NCBI GenBank assembly: GCA_033807695.1
Contig: CM066300.1
Location: 2,976,001 to 3,040,000, forward strand
DNA length: 64,000 nucleotides
Direction: 5' to 3'
Source: Daedaleopsis sinensis
Taxonomy: Eukaryota; Basidiomycota; Agaricomycetes; Polyporales; Polyporaceae
In this document: positions 1-11,032 of the stretch, piece by piece
Numbering within the stretch: the stretch's first letter is position 1
Layout: each line of letters opens with the position of its first letter
The notes under the pieces: model-generated
What the model was told of the DNA's origin: nothing
Seen by the model: only the letters and a program-made list of their open reading frames with translations
Database searches by the model: none
Made by a program: the position numbers and the translations under genes

Positions 1-1651
1 AACAGCAACGGTGAACGCACCTGGAGCACTCGAAGCGCCTAAGTTGGTCACAGGAGACCTGACATTGTTTCGAATCGGCCATGGACAGACAGAGGCTCCA
101 TCCGAGCGGCATGGGGTCACATCAATGATTCTCACAGTCCACGGTTTCGTCTCTCGAAGACTCGAACGCGCTTCAAGACTCGCGGCCGGGGAGGCGTACC
201 CGTGTGGGGGAGCTTGAAACCTGAAATGGGATTGTGGAGGTCACAGGAGAAACCCGGCGTGCGACCTCGATGCACCGACGGAAGGCGGCTGATCGTTCCG
301 AGCACAAGAGCAATGTCTTTCCGAGCTCCAGCTCCAGCTCCAGCGTGCCGTGGCACGGTGCGGTGCGTGCCATTCAGCCGTAGAATGGCAGAATCACGGA
401 CTCAGAACGTATCAGAATCCGCGGACGTATGCGAGGCTCTGGCCAGTCACGTAGACTCACCTCGCCGCTCGGCCTTGTACAATTTGCGCAGCTTCTGTCA
501 CCGTGGACTACTCGCCCGTCGCCGACGCCGACGCCGACGTCACGCCGGGCTGAGGGGCTGAGGGGCTCGTACGTGATATTGGCATCCCGAGGCTCAGGCT
601 GTCTGTAATCGCACCCGTGGGCGTTGAGCGTGGCAGCATGAGCTGCGCGGTCCGTGCGCCGAGGGCACCACTCTGTCATCCGCCCACCGAGCATCATGCA
701 TCGTACCGGCGCACGCCTCTCGATTTCCACCCAGCAGGACGTCGACAGGTTGCCACTCCGAATAATGCACACTCAGAAGCTGCAACCTGGGAACAGTGTG
801 GGCGTGGCGAGGATCCGGGGTGATTGTCAGGCGTGATTGCGCATGGGCGACGTGTCTTGCAATGCCCTAGATCATTGACGGTGACATGGCCGAGGCAAGC
901 GGTATCTCGCCATCCGTACTTGGAGCATGTTCCTGGGCGAGAGCAGAGCGGCGAGCTGGGACCGTCATCGGGAAGGTGGCACATTGTGCAGGTGGCTATC
1001 GGCCGGCGGCAGGAAGGAAGGAAGTCGGAAGGAGGGCCCGCTGAGGCCCCTCGGACGGTCGGCTTTCCCATGGGCTTGAGAATAGCAGACTCACGTCCGA
1101 GGCCAGCCGCGAGGGCGTCCAAGCGCAAATGGACAGAGAAGCACAGCTTCAGAGCGCAGGAGTCATGTAAGCGCTCATAAGCTACCGGGGGCGGCGGCAG
1201 ATGCCAGAAGACGCCTCCTTTACCATCTGCTCCCGTCCATCCCGAAAACTTTATATACATATATGCCAAGCGTGTGTTCAGAAGAGTCATATCATCACGA
1301 AGATAGGCCCTGGTGTGCGTCACCTTTGCTCTTAACACCGTGCTTAGTACATATGAACACAGAGGCGTAGCCGAGGCGAAGAGAACAACTGGCATTTAGG
1401 TTCCCGAGAATACATCATCTGTTATGCGTGCAGGTAGTTAGTAAGTACATCGTCCATTAGTAGTCCGAAGAGTTCACGTCGCGCCCATCATGATGTTCAC
1501 GAGTGACGACGTCGGGAAACATTGCTGCAGGTCGTGATAGATGGCCGCTGCATCCTCAGAGCGGCCCATCTGCCAATCGATCGCGTCCGCACGGCAGAAG
1601 CCTTGACATGGGTGCCCAGTGCGACGGCATACGGAAGCGAGGTCGGGTCAC
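1..1651. other. No gene seen; low-complexity intergenic DNA
   Basis: No open frame here has family motifs or a believable exon pattern. The longest, on the minus strand at 694-1395, has atypical composition and no recognisable domain. Short simple repeats occur at about 327-345 (repeats of CTCCAG) and 523-541 (repeats of CGCCGA). An AT-rich stretch TATATACATATATG lies near 1251-1264. The downstream end borders the 3' end of the minus-strand transporter gene. Confidence 0.6.
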
Positions 1652-3088
1652 CTAGGGTGGGGGCGCCTGCTTCTCTTGCATATCGACGGCGTTTGCTTCG
1701 ATATCATCTTCTTGGACAGGTGCCGCGCGCGGTGGGGATGGTGCGGATTCCTGCGATTTGACCCATGTGTAGTACATTGTGCCTGCGGCGATTACGAGGA
1801 TGGACGCGATGCGATTCCTGTAGCAGTGGACAAATATGGTCAGCATGTGGTTGCATCATACCAACTGTCTGAGCGGACAAGGCACAGAATAGAAGGACAT
1901 CGGGGGATGGAGGAGATAGAGGGCTTGTGGACGACTATGGATTGGGCAGATCAGGGCGAGTACTCACCTCGTGAGCAGGTCGTCAAAGATGCAGACGCCG
2001 AGTAGCGTCTGGATAGCAGAGCGGGCCGCCTAGTTGCAATGTATCGGAGCGATAGCGGTTGAAGAGTGGATGGAACATATGGCAAGGTTAGCATTACAAT
2101 CATAGAGCTGAATTTCGTAAACTCACGCTAGAGAACATGTGTGTCACCGGGCTAGTGACCTTGATGCTGAGCAATCCAGCAACACACAACAAGAAGCCGA
2201 AAACGCCGGTGACGAGGCTTCCCCACACAAACACCTCAGCGTGCCATGTTGGGGTGTGATAAAGCTCGAAGAGCTTCGTGAACTCTCCTTGGAACAGGAT
2301 GAACGGTGCTAGCAAGATTGCAGAGCCAAGGTTCTGCCAGTACGCGAGTTGGATGGTGGAATTGTGTGCGTATGGCAGAGAAATCTTGATGAGGACCGCG
2401 TGGATAGCGATGAATAGCGAAGATAGGACGCCGTAGATAATGGACGACTGGCTGGGAGCGTCACGCCAGTTGGCCACGGCAGAGTCGGGGGCGACGCCAA
2501 AGAAGAAGCCGAGCGTAACAACAAATGCAGCGAGGAGGACCCGGGAGGAGGGTATAGAGTGACCGTGGATGGACGAGACGGCGATTGTCAAAGGAAGGAC
2601 GAGACCTCTTGCGATCTGTGGCAATGGAGTTAGTAAAGAGTTTACACCAGTTTAAGACGGCGCCGCACCTGGAAGAACGAAGCCTCAACTCCGCGGAGAC
2701 AGAGGATATTGAAGACCAAGCCGATGACGTTCACGGCAGTGACGGGAGCAAGTTTCTTGGCCGTCTGCAACTCAATCCTTGGGAGCTCGACCTTTGGAGT
2801 GAGACGAGATGCGCCATGCAGGAGAACAACCGCAAGAACGAGCTGTATGAGGAGGAAGAGGAGGTGAAGGTCCGGCGAGGAGTTGAGGACGGCCTTGTTA
2901 CTGAGCGTACTGTGTCAGATGCAAACGATCAATCGCAACGCATTGAGCTTACACAAAGACCATCTATAGATGTTCAGTAAGCTTAGAACTCTCAGAGTAA
3001 TGATATGACGTACCACAAGGGCGGCGCCCATGTAGAAGGAGACTACGCCGGCTACCTGCCATTGGTGGGGAATGGCTCTGGTGTCCAT
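1652..3088 (-). CDS. GDP-fucose transporter-like nucleotide-sugar transporter (SLC35C type)
   Basis: This predicted Golgi antiporter would exchange cytosolic GDP-fucose for luminal GMP. Six exons (3088-3014, 2963-2953, 2900-2669, 2615-2127, 2029-1968, 1817-1652) join in frame to about 344 residues, near the usual SLC35C size. The protein is a chain of hydrophobic segments. After the 11-nt second exon it reads MVFVNKAVLNS, matching the family's N-terminal MVF-NK motif, and later shows YWQNLGSAILLAPF and a final GTMYYTWVKS helix end. The tail after it is charged and proline-rich and lacks an obvious ER-retrieval signal. It is divergently arranged with an O-fucosyltransferase-like gene, which supports fucose over another sugar, but substrate identity is inferred. 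A closely related SLC35 member with another substrate is the main alternative. Confidence 0.8.
2953..2963 (-). other. 11-nt microexon of the transporter gene
   Basis: The exon reads ATGGTCTTTGT. It is preceded by CTATAG and followed by GTAAGC. It is needed to produce the conserved MVFVNK peptide; skipping it shifts the frame. The flanking introns are about 50 and 52 nt. Confidence 0.75.
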
Positions 3089-3951
3089 GACGAGTACACG
3101 TTGAGGCGGGCAGCGAGTGGGCGCAATGGGAGGGGTGGCCGACGACGAAGTGGCTTGGACGCGCAGGTACGTGCAGAGGTAATAAGGGGTACGGGGCGTC
3201 GATTGAAAGGGTATAGATGCGCGGCAGATGCAAGCGTACGCGCGCGTCCAGCCCGACGTCGCTCCTGGACTCGGGAAGGAAAGAACTTAGAATGTGTTAC
3301 GTGAGAGGATATGGCCGCATCGTGCCTGCAGCGAGGACGCGGCACAGAACGTTTACTATTAGTATTGGGCCGGCCGAGGTGTCCATTCAATGTCCGTGTT
3401 CGTTACTCCGAGTCGGGTACCACCTGGAGCCATAGCTTCACAGCCCGCTCGCGCCACATCAGTTGACTATAGCAGCAGTTCTCCGAGTCCGCCGCTGCTC
3501 TGTTGCTGGACGGGTCGGGTGTTCTGGCTGGGAGAGGGGACTTGGGGCGGGGATGGACGCTGATTGGGAGCCCGAGATGGGATGGCGGAGTTCCCGATAG
3601 AGTGTGACAGGGACGTCGTGACAGCCGGGAACTCCGGAGCGTCACAGCCTCCAGCCCCGGAATCGGGGAGAAGATCTGGGATCGGGCGTAGAGGGTAAGC
3701 GAGACGCCCGAGTGTCTCGTTCGCGCAGACGCCGGGCGGAGGGACAGAGTCGGACAGTCGTCTGCCACTCGATCGCCTGCAGCGGCCGCATTGTCGCCCT
3801 CCCCCATTAAAATATGCCTAGTCATCCTTGCCATCGCCTTCGTCTTCGCGTCGTCGTTGTCCGCCCTGACGACCCCCGACGTCGACGGCGACCCCTCCGA
3901 GTTTCAACAGTCTGAGTCGACGGACCTACTGTAACGTAGCAGGCTAGCAGC
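3089..3951. promoter_or_regulatory. Shared intergenic region between divergent fucosylation genes
   Basis: These 863 bases separate the start codons of two divergent genes and must hold both promoters unless an unseen gene intervenes. Minus-strand open frames here (for example 3403-3834) show no domain and look like chance. An AT-rich TTAAAATATG element lies near 3806-3816, upstream of the plus-strand gene. No defined operator can be named. Confidence 0.5.
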
Positions 3952-5773
3952 ATGGACAGATCGGCCACCCATGCACGGTCCGACTCAAGACTGCCCCTTC
4001 TCCCGTATTCAGGTGATGCATCCCCTCCTGCATCTCCCACGTCCCGCTCTTGGCCCAGACGCTACATGCTCCTCCACAAACGCAGGCCCCTCCTCGTCGC
4101 CGTCTTCTGCCTCACCCTCGTTGCCCTCGCCGTCTTCTCCTTAACTCTCGTCGACCATGCCTCCGACGTCTTCCAGCGGGTCTCTCAATATGTCCCAGGT
4201 GCACCGCCGCCGCCGCCGCCGCCAGACGTATCCTCCAATCTCGAACCCGACCCTTCCTCCGATCCCTCGTCGATCCTGGAACATGAGGAGGAATCCTACT
4301 CGCCCCTCGTCCATGGACCCCCGACATTGAGCTACAAGGACAACCTTCGCAACGACACCAAGTACATAACCTCCTGGATATCTGCCGGATGGAGTGCGTC
4401 CGAGGCCTATTCCACCGCCCGTTTGTCCACTGACGCCCCTTGCCGCTTCAGCAAACGATGTGATGACCTACGCGAATCTCATCTACCTCGGCATCCTCAC
4501 CGAACGCGTCCCCATCATCGCCATGTTTACCCCTTCCCACATCGGCGGAGATGCAGAGATCATCCCCTTCGGTGAGGTATTCGATGTCCCGCGTTTCATC
4601 CAAGAGTCGGGTGTACAGATCCTCGAGTGGGATGAAGTCAAGGACTCCGAGAGCGACGTTGTAGACGACCTCGGCTGCTGGAACATCTGGGAAGCTGTCC
4701 AATATGACGAACATCATCCCAGAAACAGTAATGTGCCCGACTGGCTCAACATCGGTGAGTCTACCAACAACACAGATTCTATTCTTCCTTGCTCACTCTA
4801 CTCGGCAGATATCTCCTACACGAAGGCTCCCAGTTGGGTGAAACTGATTCCAGACTACCCGCACGACAAGTGCAGTCCCTTCTGGGCGCTGGCCCGTCTC
4901 GGCTTCCCACAAGAACGTGAGAAGAACATTGGCAGCCCTGCTCCCTCCCCGAAGCACCAGTCAACCCTGGACCCCGACGATCATCTTCTATGCTATGACT
5001 ACGTGTACTATGCGTGTGCATCCCAGGTCAGACCATTTTCTGCTCAGGGTGATGGAGTCTTGTTCACCCACTTTGCAGTCACAAGAGTACGACTACGACT
5101 ATGCGCCGCAATGGAGGCAGGTCGCTCGCTACTTCAGATGGACGAAGCGCATCGAGTCGATCGTCAAGCATTACGTACGGCAGGTGCTCGAGCTACCTCC
5201 GGGCTCCGACGTCCCGCCGGTCAGTCACGTACGCGTTTGGCCCGCGTGGATGTCATACTAACGCCTTCCCTGCGCAGTACATCGCCGTCCACGTCCGTCA
5301 CGGGGACTTCAAGAATTGGTGCTGGGGCGCCGAACAACCCGAGGACTGCTTCGCGCCTCTCTCTGCCATCGCACGGAGAGTAAGGTGCGTCACGCTCATA
5401 TATACACCTGTGTTCGCGCGGGTTTCTCATCCCATGTGGCAGGGAGGTGCAAGATGAGCTTCGTGAGCGCAAGGGGGTGGACATCCCTATGTCCCGCGTC
5501 ATCATCACGAGCGACGAGACGGACCCCGTGTGGTGGGACGAGGTGCGAGCCCTCGGCTGGAAGACCGTCGACCACGAGAAAGCTCGCACCGTGGAGACGT
5601 TGGGGAGGTGGTACCCCGTCCTCTTAGACGCTGCGATCCAGTCGACCGCGCTAGGGTTTGTGGGGACCGACAGGTCGACGTACTCGATCCTTTCGCGACG
5701 TCGCGTCGAGACGTGGCACGACGGTGCGACGCGTACCGTTCTGTGGGGCTACAAGGGTGCCGACGACCATTAG
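3952..5773 (+). CDS. GDP-fucose protein O-fucosyltransferase-like glycosyltransferase
   Basis: This predicted type II Golgi or ER membrane enzyme would transfer fucose from GDP-fucose. Six exons (3952-4393, 4452-4754, 4809-5026, 5079-5219, 5278-5384, 5443-5773) give about 513 residues. After a basic cytosolic head, a single hydrophobic anchor (LLVAVFCLTLVALAVFSLTLV) lies near residues 48-68, followed by a polyproline, acidic stem. The catalytic part starts near GWTNDVMTYANLIYLG and carries the HVRHGDF motif, which resembles the nucleotide-binding HxRxGD segment of O-fucosyltransferase folds. Near the C-terminus, FVGTDRSTYSILSRRRVE resembles the conserved closing motif of the same fold. The acceptor protein is unknown. 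The intron before YIAVHVRHGD has a textbook TACTAAC branch site. The neighbouring transporter strengthens the call. Confidence 0.8.
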
Positions 5774-6102
5774 GGTTCTGGGGGGCTGCCATTCGCATAC
5801 GCATCTCAATGGACTCTCTCATGGACCTTGCAATTGATAGTTTATGTTGTAACTTTGCTAGCTTGATCGATTGGTGACATCCGAGCTCGATATGTGGTGC
5901 CCCGCACCGGCTGGAGTGCGACTAACCGGGTCCGGCAAGTGGAGACTCAGACATCGCGAACATGGGCCCATTTATAGACGCTCGTGAGTGCTCTCACATT
6001 GTCTCTCTTCGTCTCCTCTTTACAAACGCGTCCACCCATCCTCAGCGCGGGCGGAGCCCTGCTTCTGCGACTCTGGCATACAAGACACGAAACCCTCGCG
6101 TT
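5774..6102. other. Intergenic, nothing specific seen
   Basis: This holds the 3' end of the fucosyltransferase gene and the presumed promoter of the following F-box gene. No coding sequence or clear TATA element was seen. Confidence 0.5.
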
Positions 6103-8275
6103 ATGGACCCCATGGACGTGCATACGCGTCCCGAGCTCCCCGTCGAGCTACATACACACATTCTCAGCCTCCTCCCCCCCGAAGACGCGTCGACGCTCAA
6201 GACGCTCTTCAGCGTCCTCGGGACGAGCACGTACCTGCGAGCAGCGGCGTCCGCGTCGGTGCTCTGGAAGCCGCACTACGCCGCCCGCTACACCCAGTGC
6301 TCGCCCGAGAACGACGCGCGGCGGCGGGCGCAGCACGGGGACGACTACTTCAAGCTGTACATGGCGCGGCGCGAGCTCGACCACCGCGCGCTCGCGCTCG
6401 TCGACGGGATCCGGCGGGACATCGCGGGCAGGAGCGCGCGCGCGCGCGTCCTCGCGCGGGAGCTGTCGTTCGACGTGTGGGACGTGCTGCGCGCGGAGAC
6501 CGTGCTGCCGCTGCCGATGTACTTCCGGAGCAAGCACGACGCCGCCAAGGACGTCGAGGCCGCCCCGGAGGCGCTCCCTAGGCGGTACTGGGCGAAGACG
6601 GCGCTGGGGGTCATCGCGAGGTATTGGGCGGTGCGGATGTGGCACAGCGGGCGAGGGCGGGGGACGAGACGGTGACGTTTGAGGAGGTGCTCGCGGGGTT
6701 CTCTGCGTTCTTTGGGTGGTCGCCTTACTCGGTGAGTCCCGCGTAGTATGCGTCTGTGGCTTACTTTGCTGAAGGAGTTTCGCTATACGTAGATCGCGCA
6801 GACACTGGACCAGGTCGCTCAGAAATGCCGCGAGAAGATGGCTGAGCAGCGCATCGTCCTGGACCAGACGGACGCCAAGTTTGACTTGGTAAGAGTCTGC
6901 GACGGCATCATCTTTGCTATGAGGTCTCAAGAGCGGTGGATCAATCACGAGAGTACGTTGACGTCTGTCGAAGTCGGCTTTTCCGCATGCTAATAGATTT
7001 GTTGGAACGCATAGATGACATCGAATACGACGATCATTTGCTCAATATCTATCCCCACGTCCCACTCGCGGAGGAGATCTACTACAACATGAGCGACTTG
7101 GTCCAGACGTGGTTCTTCGTTGCCCTGGCTCGCCGCCTCGGGCTGAACGTATATCCTACCATCGACCCTTCGACGTCCTCTGAAGGCCCGGGACCTGTGA
7201 TTTGCTGCGTACGGCCGAACAATCCCGAGGGCATGCCCGTGGTCGTTTCGTTCTCCCCTACTGCGACAGCCGTACCCGTCACCCAGACGGTCCACTACCG
7301 GATCATGCGTGAACTCATGGGCGAAGACTTGCCGATACAGTTCTCCTGGGGATGTGTGCCCCCGTTGCCGCTTACCCACTTCCTCACTCTGGCCCTGGTC
7401 GAGGCTAGTGACAACTTGAAGGCGTGGCAAGACGGCGACTTCGAGGACGCGTGGATGCTTCGCCACAAAGATAGAGAGGCAGTGGCGACATATGCTATGG
7501 GGTGCCTGTACGCTGTTGTCCGCCATGCAATGGACAACGACGCGGTGCCGACATGGACCAGAGAACTGGCGGAGGCGCTGCCCCTCGACGGGCAGGTCGT
7601 CCTGCTGGACGTTCTGCTCGCTGATACATCTCGTGGTCCGAAGACGGAATTGCTCGCTCGTATAGTCAAGGAGCAGGTGGGCAAGTCGGAGGATATGTGC
7701 TCACGCGTAATGCGGAGGTCACAGTATCCTGACCGGCCGGATATTCCGCGCGTGGGGGCAGTCATCGAGCGTGATTTGGACGATTCGGAAGGGTTCATCC
7801 TGGATTGGAAGGTGCGTCAACGCTTGTGCACGTAACATGTCACCCCTGGAGTTTATTAATGCTTATGATGTGGTCGTGCTTTCGTAGATCATCCCCGAAT
7901 ACGAGGGGCCTGATCAAGGGAAGACGATTCTATGGAAGAGAAGGGCATACAACGAGCTCATCGAAGCCAGTGAGTGTTTGTCGCCATTCAACCAATCTGG
8001 TTCAGGTCTCATGGAGTCGTACTGCAGCTCGTGATCCCGATGTTGCGACCAAGTGCTATGACAAGTTCATGGGCATAAAGAAGAAGTCGGCGAGACATCT
8101 GTACCTCGATTGGGAACACTTCGGACGCTACGTTGAGGATGTGTCCTTTGCGGAGATAGATGCAGAGGGAAACCCCATGCGACTGGTCATGACGGCTGAA
8201 ATGCGCATGCTGTATCCTGAGGATGGGATTCCAGAACCGGCTCCCTATGTCTTGCCACCGTCTAAGGCAACGTGA
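6103..8275 (+). CDS. F-box protein with YccV-like domain (FBXO21 type), apparent frameshift
   Basis: This predicted substrate adaptor of an SCF ubiquitin ligase has an F-box near residues 8-50 (PELPVELHTHILSLL, then WKPHYAARYT), a middle part resembling the transglutaminase-like region of FBXO21 (IYPHVPLAEEIYYNMS) and a C-terminal YccV-like part (RVGAVIERDLDDSEGFILDWK, TAEMRMLYPED). The start could be 6103 or the nearby in-frame ATG at 6112. The first exon is unusually GC-rich. At about 6654-6662 the frame must change: the upstream frame stops at 6675, whereas the conserved continuation DETVTFEEVLAGFSAF lies in another frame. One more G in the G5 run would restore it. This is either a true disabling mutation or a sequence error. 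The next gene is its tandem paralogue with the same domain order. Confidence 0.7.
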
Positions 8276-8571
8276 CACCGACCTTCCAATACGCATATAA
8301 TAATCTCCTAACCAGATAGCGAAGCGGCGAAGACATGCTATGCCTAACCTTCTACTCAATATTTGGTACACTGTAGTCTGCACTGATATCATAAGTAGAC
8401 TCAAAGACACGTACTCTTTCAGACAATAATATCCGAGCTAGCGCCCTGACGTCACGCGTCGACCGTGTCTACAATCGCATCGTCCCACCATGACCATGAC
8501 CACCTTCTCATACCTGGTAGTAGTACCTGACACCCACCATCGAGATATCTACGGTCGCCAGACACCAGCAG

Positions 8572-10777
8572 ATGTCGCTACTCCCCGTTGAGCTATACAC
8601 CCACATTCTCCTGCAACTCTCTGGGCGGGATCTTTGCGAATACGCAACGAAGACGGTCGTGAGCTTCCTTTCCGTAAACTCAGTCACCCGCTCAGCTGCT
8701 TTAGACCACTCAGTTTGGAAGCATCTCTACCGCTCTCGCTACATTCACCATGAACCTGAACGCGAAACTGAACGTCACATCAGACTAAAGGACGATTGGC
8801 GGGCTATGTACATCGAGCGATTCACTCTAGATCGCGCCATTCTCCAAATGCTCGATTATATCCGCGTCCATCCAGAGGACAGAAGGAGCACTGTGGTGGA
8901 GGGGTTTGCCAAAACCGTATCGCTTGACGTTTATGATGCGCTAGAACTCGAAGCAGGCCTACCTATCCCCCGCGCTTTCCGGGATCCTATTACAGTCGAC
9001 GACAAGGACGAGGAGCCGGTTCACGAGGCCTTCCCTAGGAGATACTGGGCTAAAGCTACATCGGGTGCCCTGCTCCGCATACAGTCCATTAATACGTGGC
9101 GCAGCATCAGCAGTCAACCTCGTGAACATACCATCGAGGAACTCTTGACTGCTCTGTCTGCTTTCGCTGATGTACCCGCCTCCCAAGTGAGTACCTACTT
9201 AGTCTGTGCAGATGTCAGCCCAAGAATCGCTCATGCTGTGTATGGCATATCTAGAGTTCCAAGCAGATGGATGAACTTGCTGCTCAATGTCGCCAGAAAC
9301 TCGTGGCCGAAGGTCTGGAGCTGGATCGGGAAGCAAGAGGTTATAATATACCGCGTCTCATTGTGTCGATTCGGGACTTCATGCACGCTGTAGGGTTTGC
9401 AGTCGGCGAAGGTAAACCACTTCGCGAATCCTTGAGAAAGCCAGCAATTGACCCGGTCTAACGACAGGTACCTCGTTCTATCATTCGTACAACCAGTTCC
9501 CCCACTTCTTCCTCGGCGCTGGTCGTTCTCATACACTCCCAATGTCGATGGCTTGCGTCTTCTGCGCGATATGCAGTCGATTCGATATGCAAGCGGCTCC
9601 AACCAACACCCCTCAAAGAATCCTCTGCTATGTAACATGTCCCGACCCCATGAAAGGAGATATCCTGTTCGACCCTGGCAACGACTCACCACCCGTCGTG
9701 TTCTCCACCAGAGAACCCAGCGCCATGCTCCTCGAAGCTGGCATGCCCTCCTATCTCCCTGCTGATGCCATTCGTCCAGCCACTCTCGCGGCTCTCCTCG
9801 CGCGCGTCTCCAACAACATCTTCGCGACGATGCACCATGCGCAGGGAGACCAGCTGGGGCACGGGGCGGCCAGGGTCGAATACGCAGTGACGTCCGCGCT
9901 GTTCACGGCCAACGCCGGGTTCGTCCCGACGATACCCCCGGACTGCCCGCTCGACGAGTCGATCGTCGTCGCGAATGTGCTTGCGCCTCTGCTGACACCT
10001 GTCATGAGGCGGCCGTTCTTGCGGGCGTACGAAGTCAGGGCGAGCAGCCGCGAGCCCGTCACGAAGAATCCTATCGGGTTCCTGGACTATCACCCACCCC
10101 GCCGTCGCCCGAAAGCGGGGTCAGCAGATACAGAAGTCGTGCTGAAGGCGTTCGTTGGCCGAGTGTTTTCTCATCCCCACCACGGTCTAGGGTGCATCGT
10201 TGGATGGCAGGTAATACACCGAGAATGACCTGTGGGAGGGTGCGCAGGACTGACAGTCCACGCATAGGATGATGGCGAGCACGTAGCCTCGTTGGATGCG
10301 GCGCGACCCCGTGTCTTATACGCAATCCTCACCGAGTCTGGCGTACACGGTACGTGTTATCAACACTGAACGCGATCCATGCCAGCTAGCAGTCTACTAA
10401 ACGGAGACTCAGCTTGTTCGGAGGATCCAGCGGGCGTCCCGGAAGCTGCTTCCGCGAACATATCCGCCTTCGAGCCCCATTCCCTCACTCCCTCAACGCT
10501 GTGCTGGTTGCACGAGCATATATACCAGTTCGAAAGGTTCTTCGAGGACGCCTATATTCCGCGCGAAGACGGTGTGGGTGGGCGGCTCGTTCCAACACTA
10601 GAGCTCAGGGTGCAATACCCGGATGACCTTGAAGCGGGCACGCAGTGGTCCGAGGAGCAGCTGAGAGGCACCATTGCATCGGGTCGGGAGGGGATGGTAG
10701 TTGAGCAAATTACAGAGCCCCCTAATGCGTTGCCAGGTATGCGGTTGTACACAGTGGTAGATTATATCGATATGTAG
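8572..10777 (+). CDS. F-box protein with YccV-like domain (FBXO21 type), intact paralogue
   Basis: This is a probable SCF adaptor. The ATG at 8572 opens directly into the F-box (LLPVELYTHILLQLSGRDLC). The middle has FPRRYWAKATSGALLRIQ, shared with the upstream gene (LPRRYWAKTALGVIARYW). The C-terminal part reads VGRVFSHPHHGLGCIVGWQ, matching the hemimethylated-DNA-binding/YccV fold, then LELRVQYPDDLE, which resembles the C-terminal end of human FBXO21. Introns lie near 9187, 9410, 10210-10267, 10350-10411 and a few other points. Gene order and domain order show a tandem duplication with considerable divergence. The YccV-like part is unlikely to bind hemimethylated DNA here; in eukaryotes its role is unclear. 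Confidence 0.8.
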
Positions 10778-11032
10778 CAGCTTTATAGAAAGGAGAGCGG
10801 TGATAGCAGTGCAGAGCGAGTTAGGGTAACGCTATCGGCATCGTCGAAGTGATACATATGCTCCGCGATGCACAGGTGTTGGATGGTAGATGTCTGATGG
10901 TGCGCCCTCTCCAAGACTATGTCGAGGGGACGGGGATGACTAATTGGGACTGTTGGTGAGATGAGGCAAGACTTCGAGTACTGATCGAGAGTCTTACCTG
11001 GTATACGGTACATGGAACAATCGACATGTGCC

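Noticed and set aside
694..1395. Long minus-strand open frame of 233 codons
   Set aside because: Composition is atypical, no domain or splice signals fit, and high GC makes long chance frames common here.
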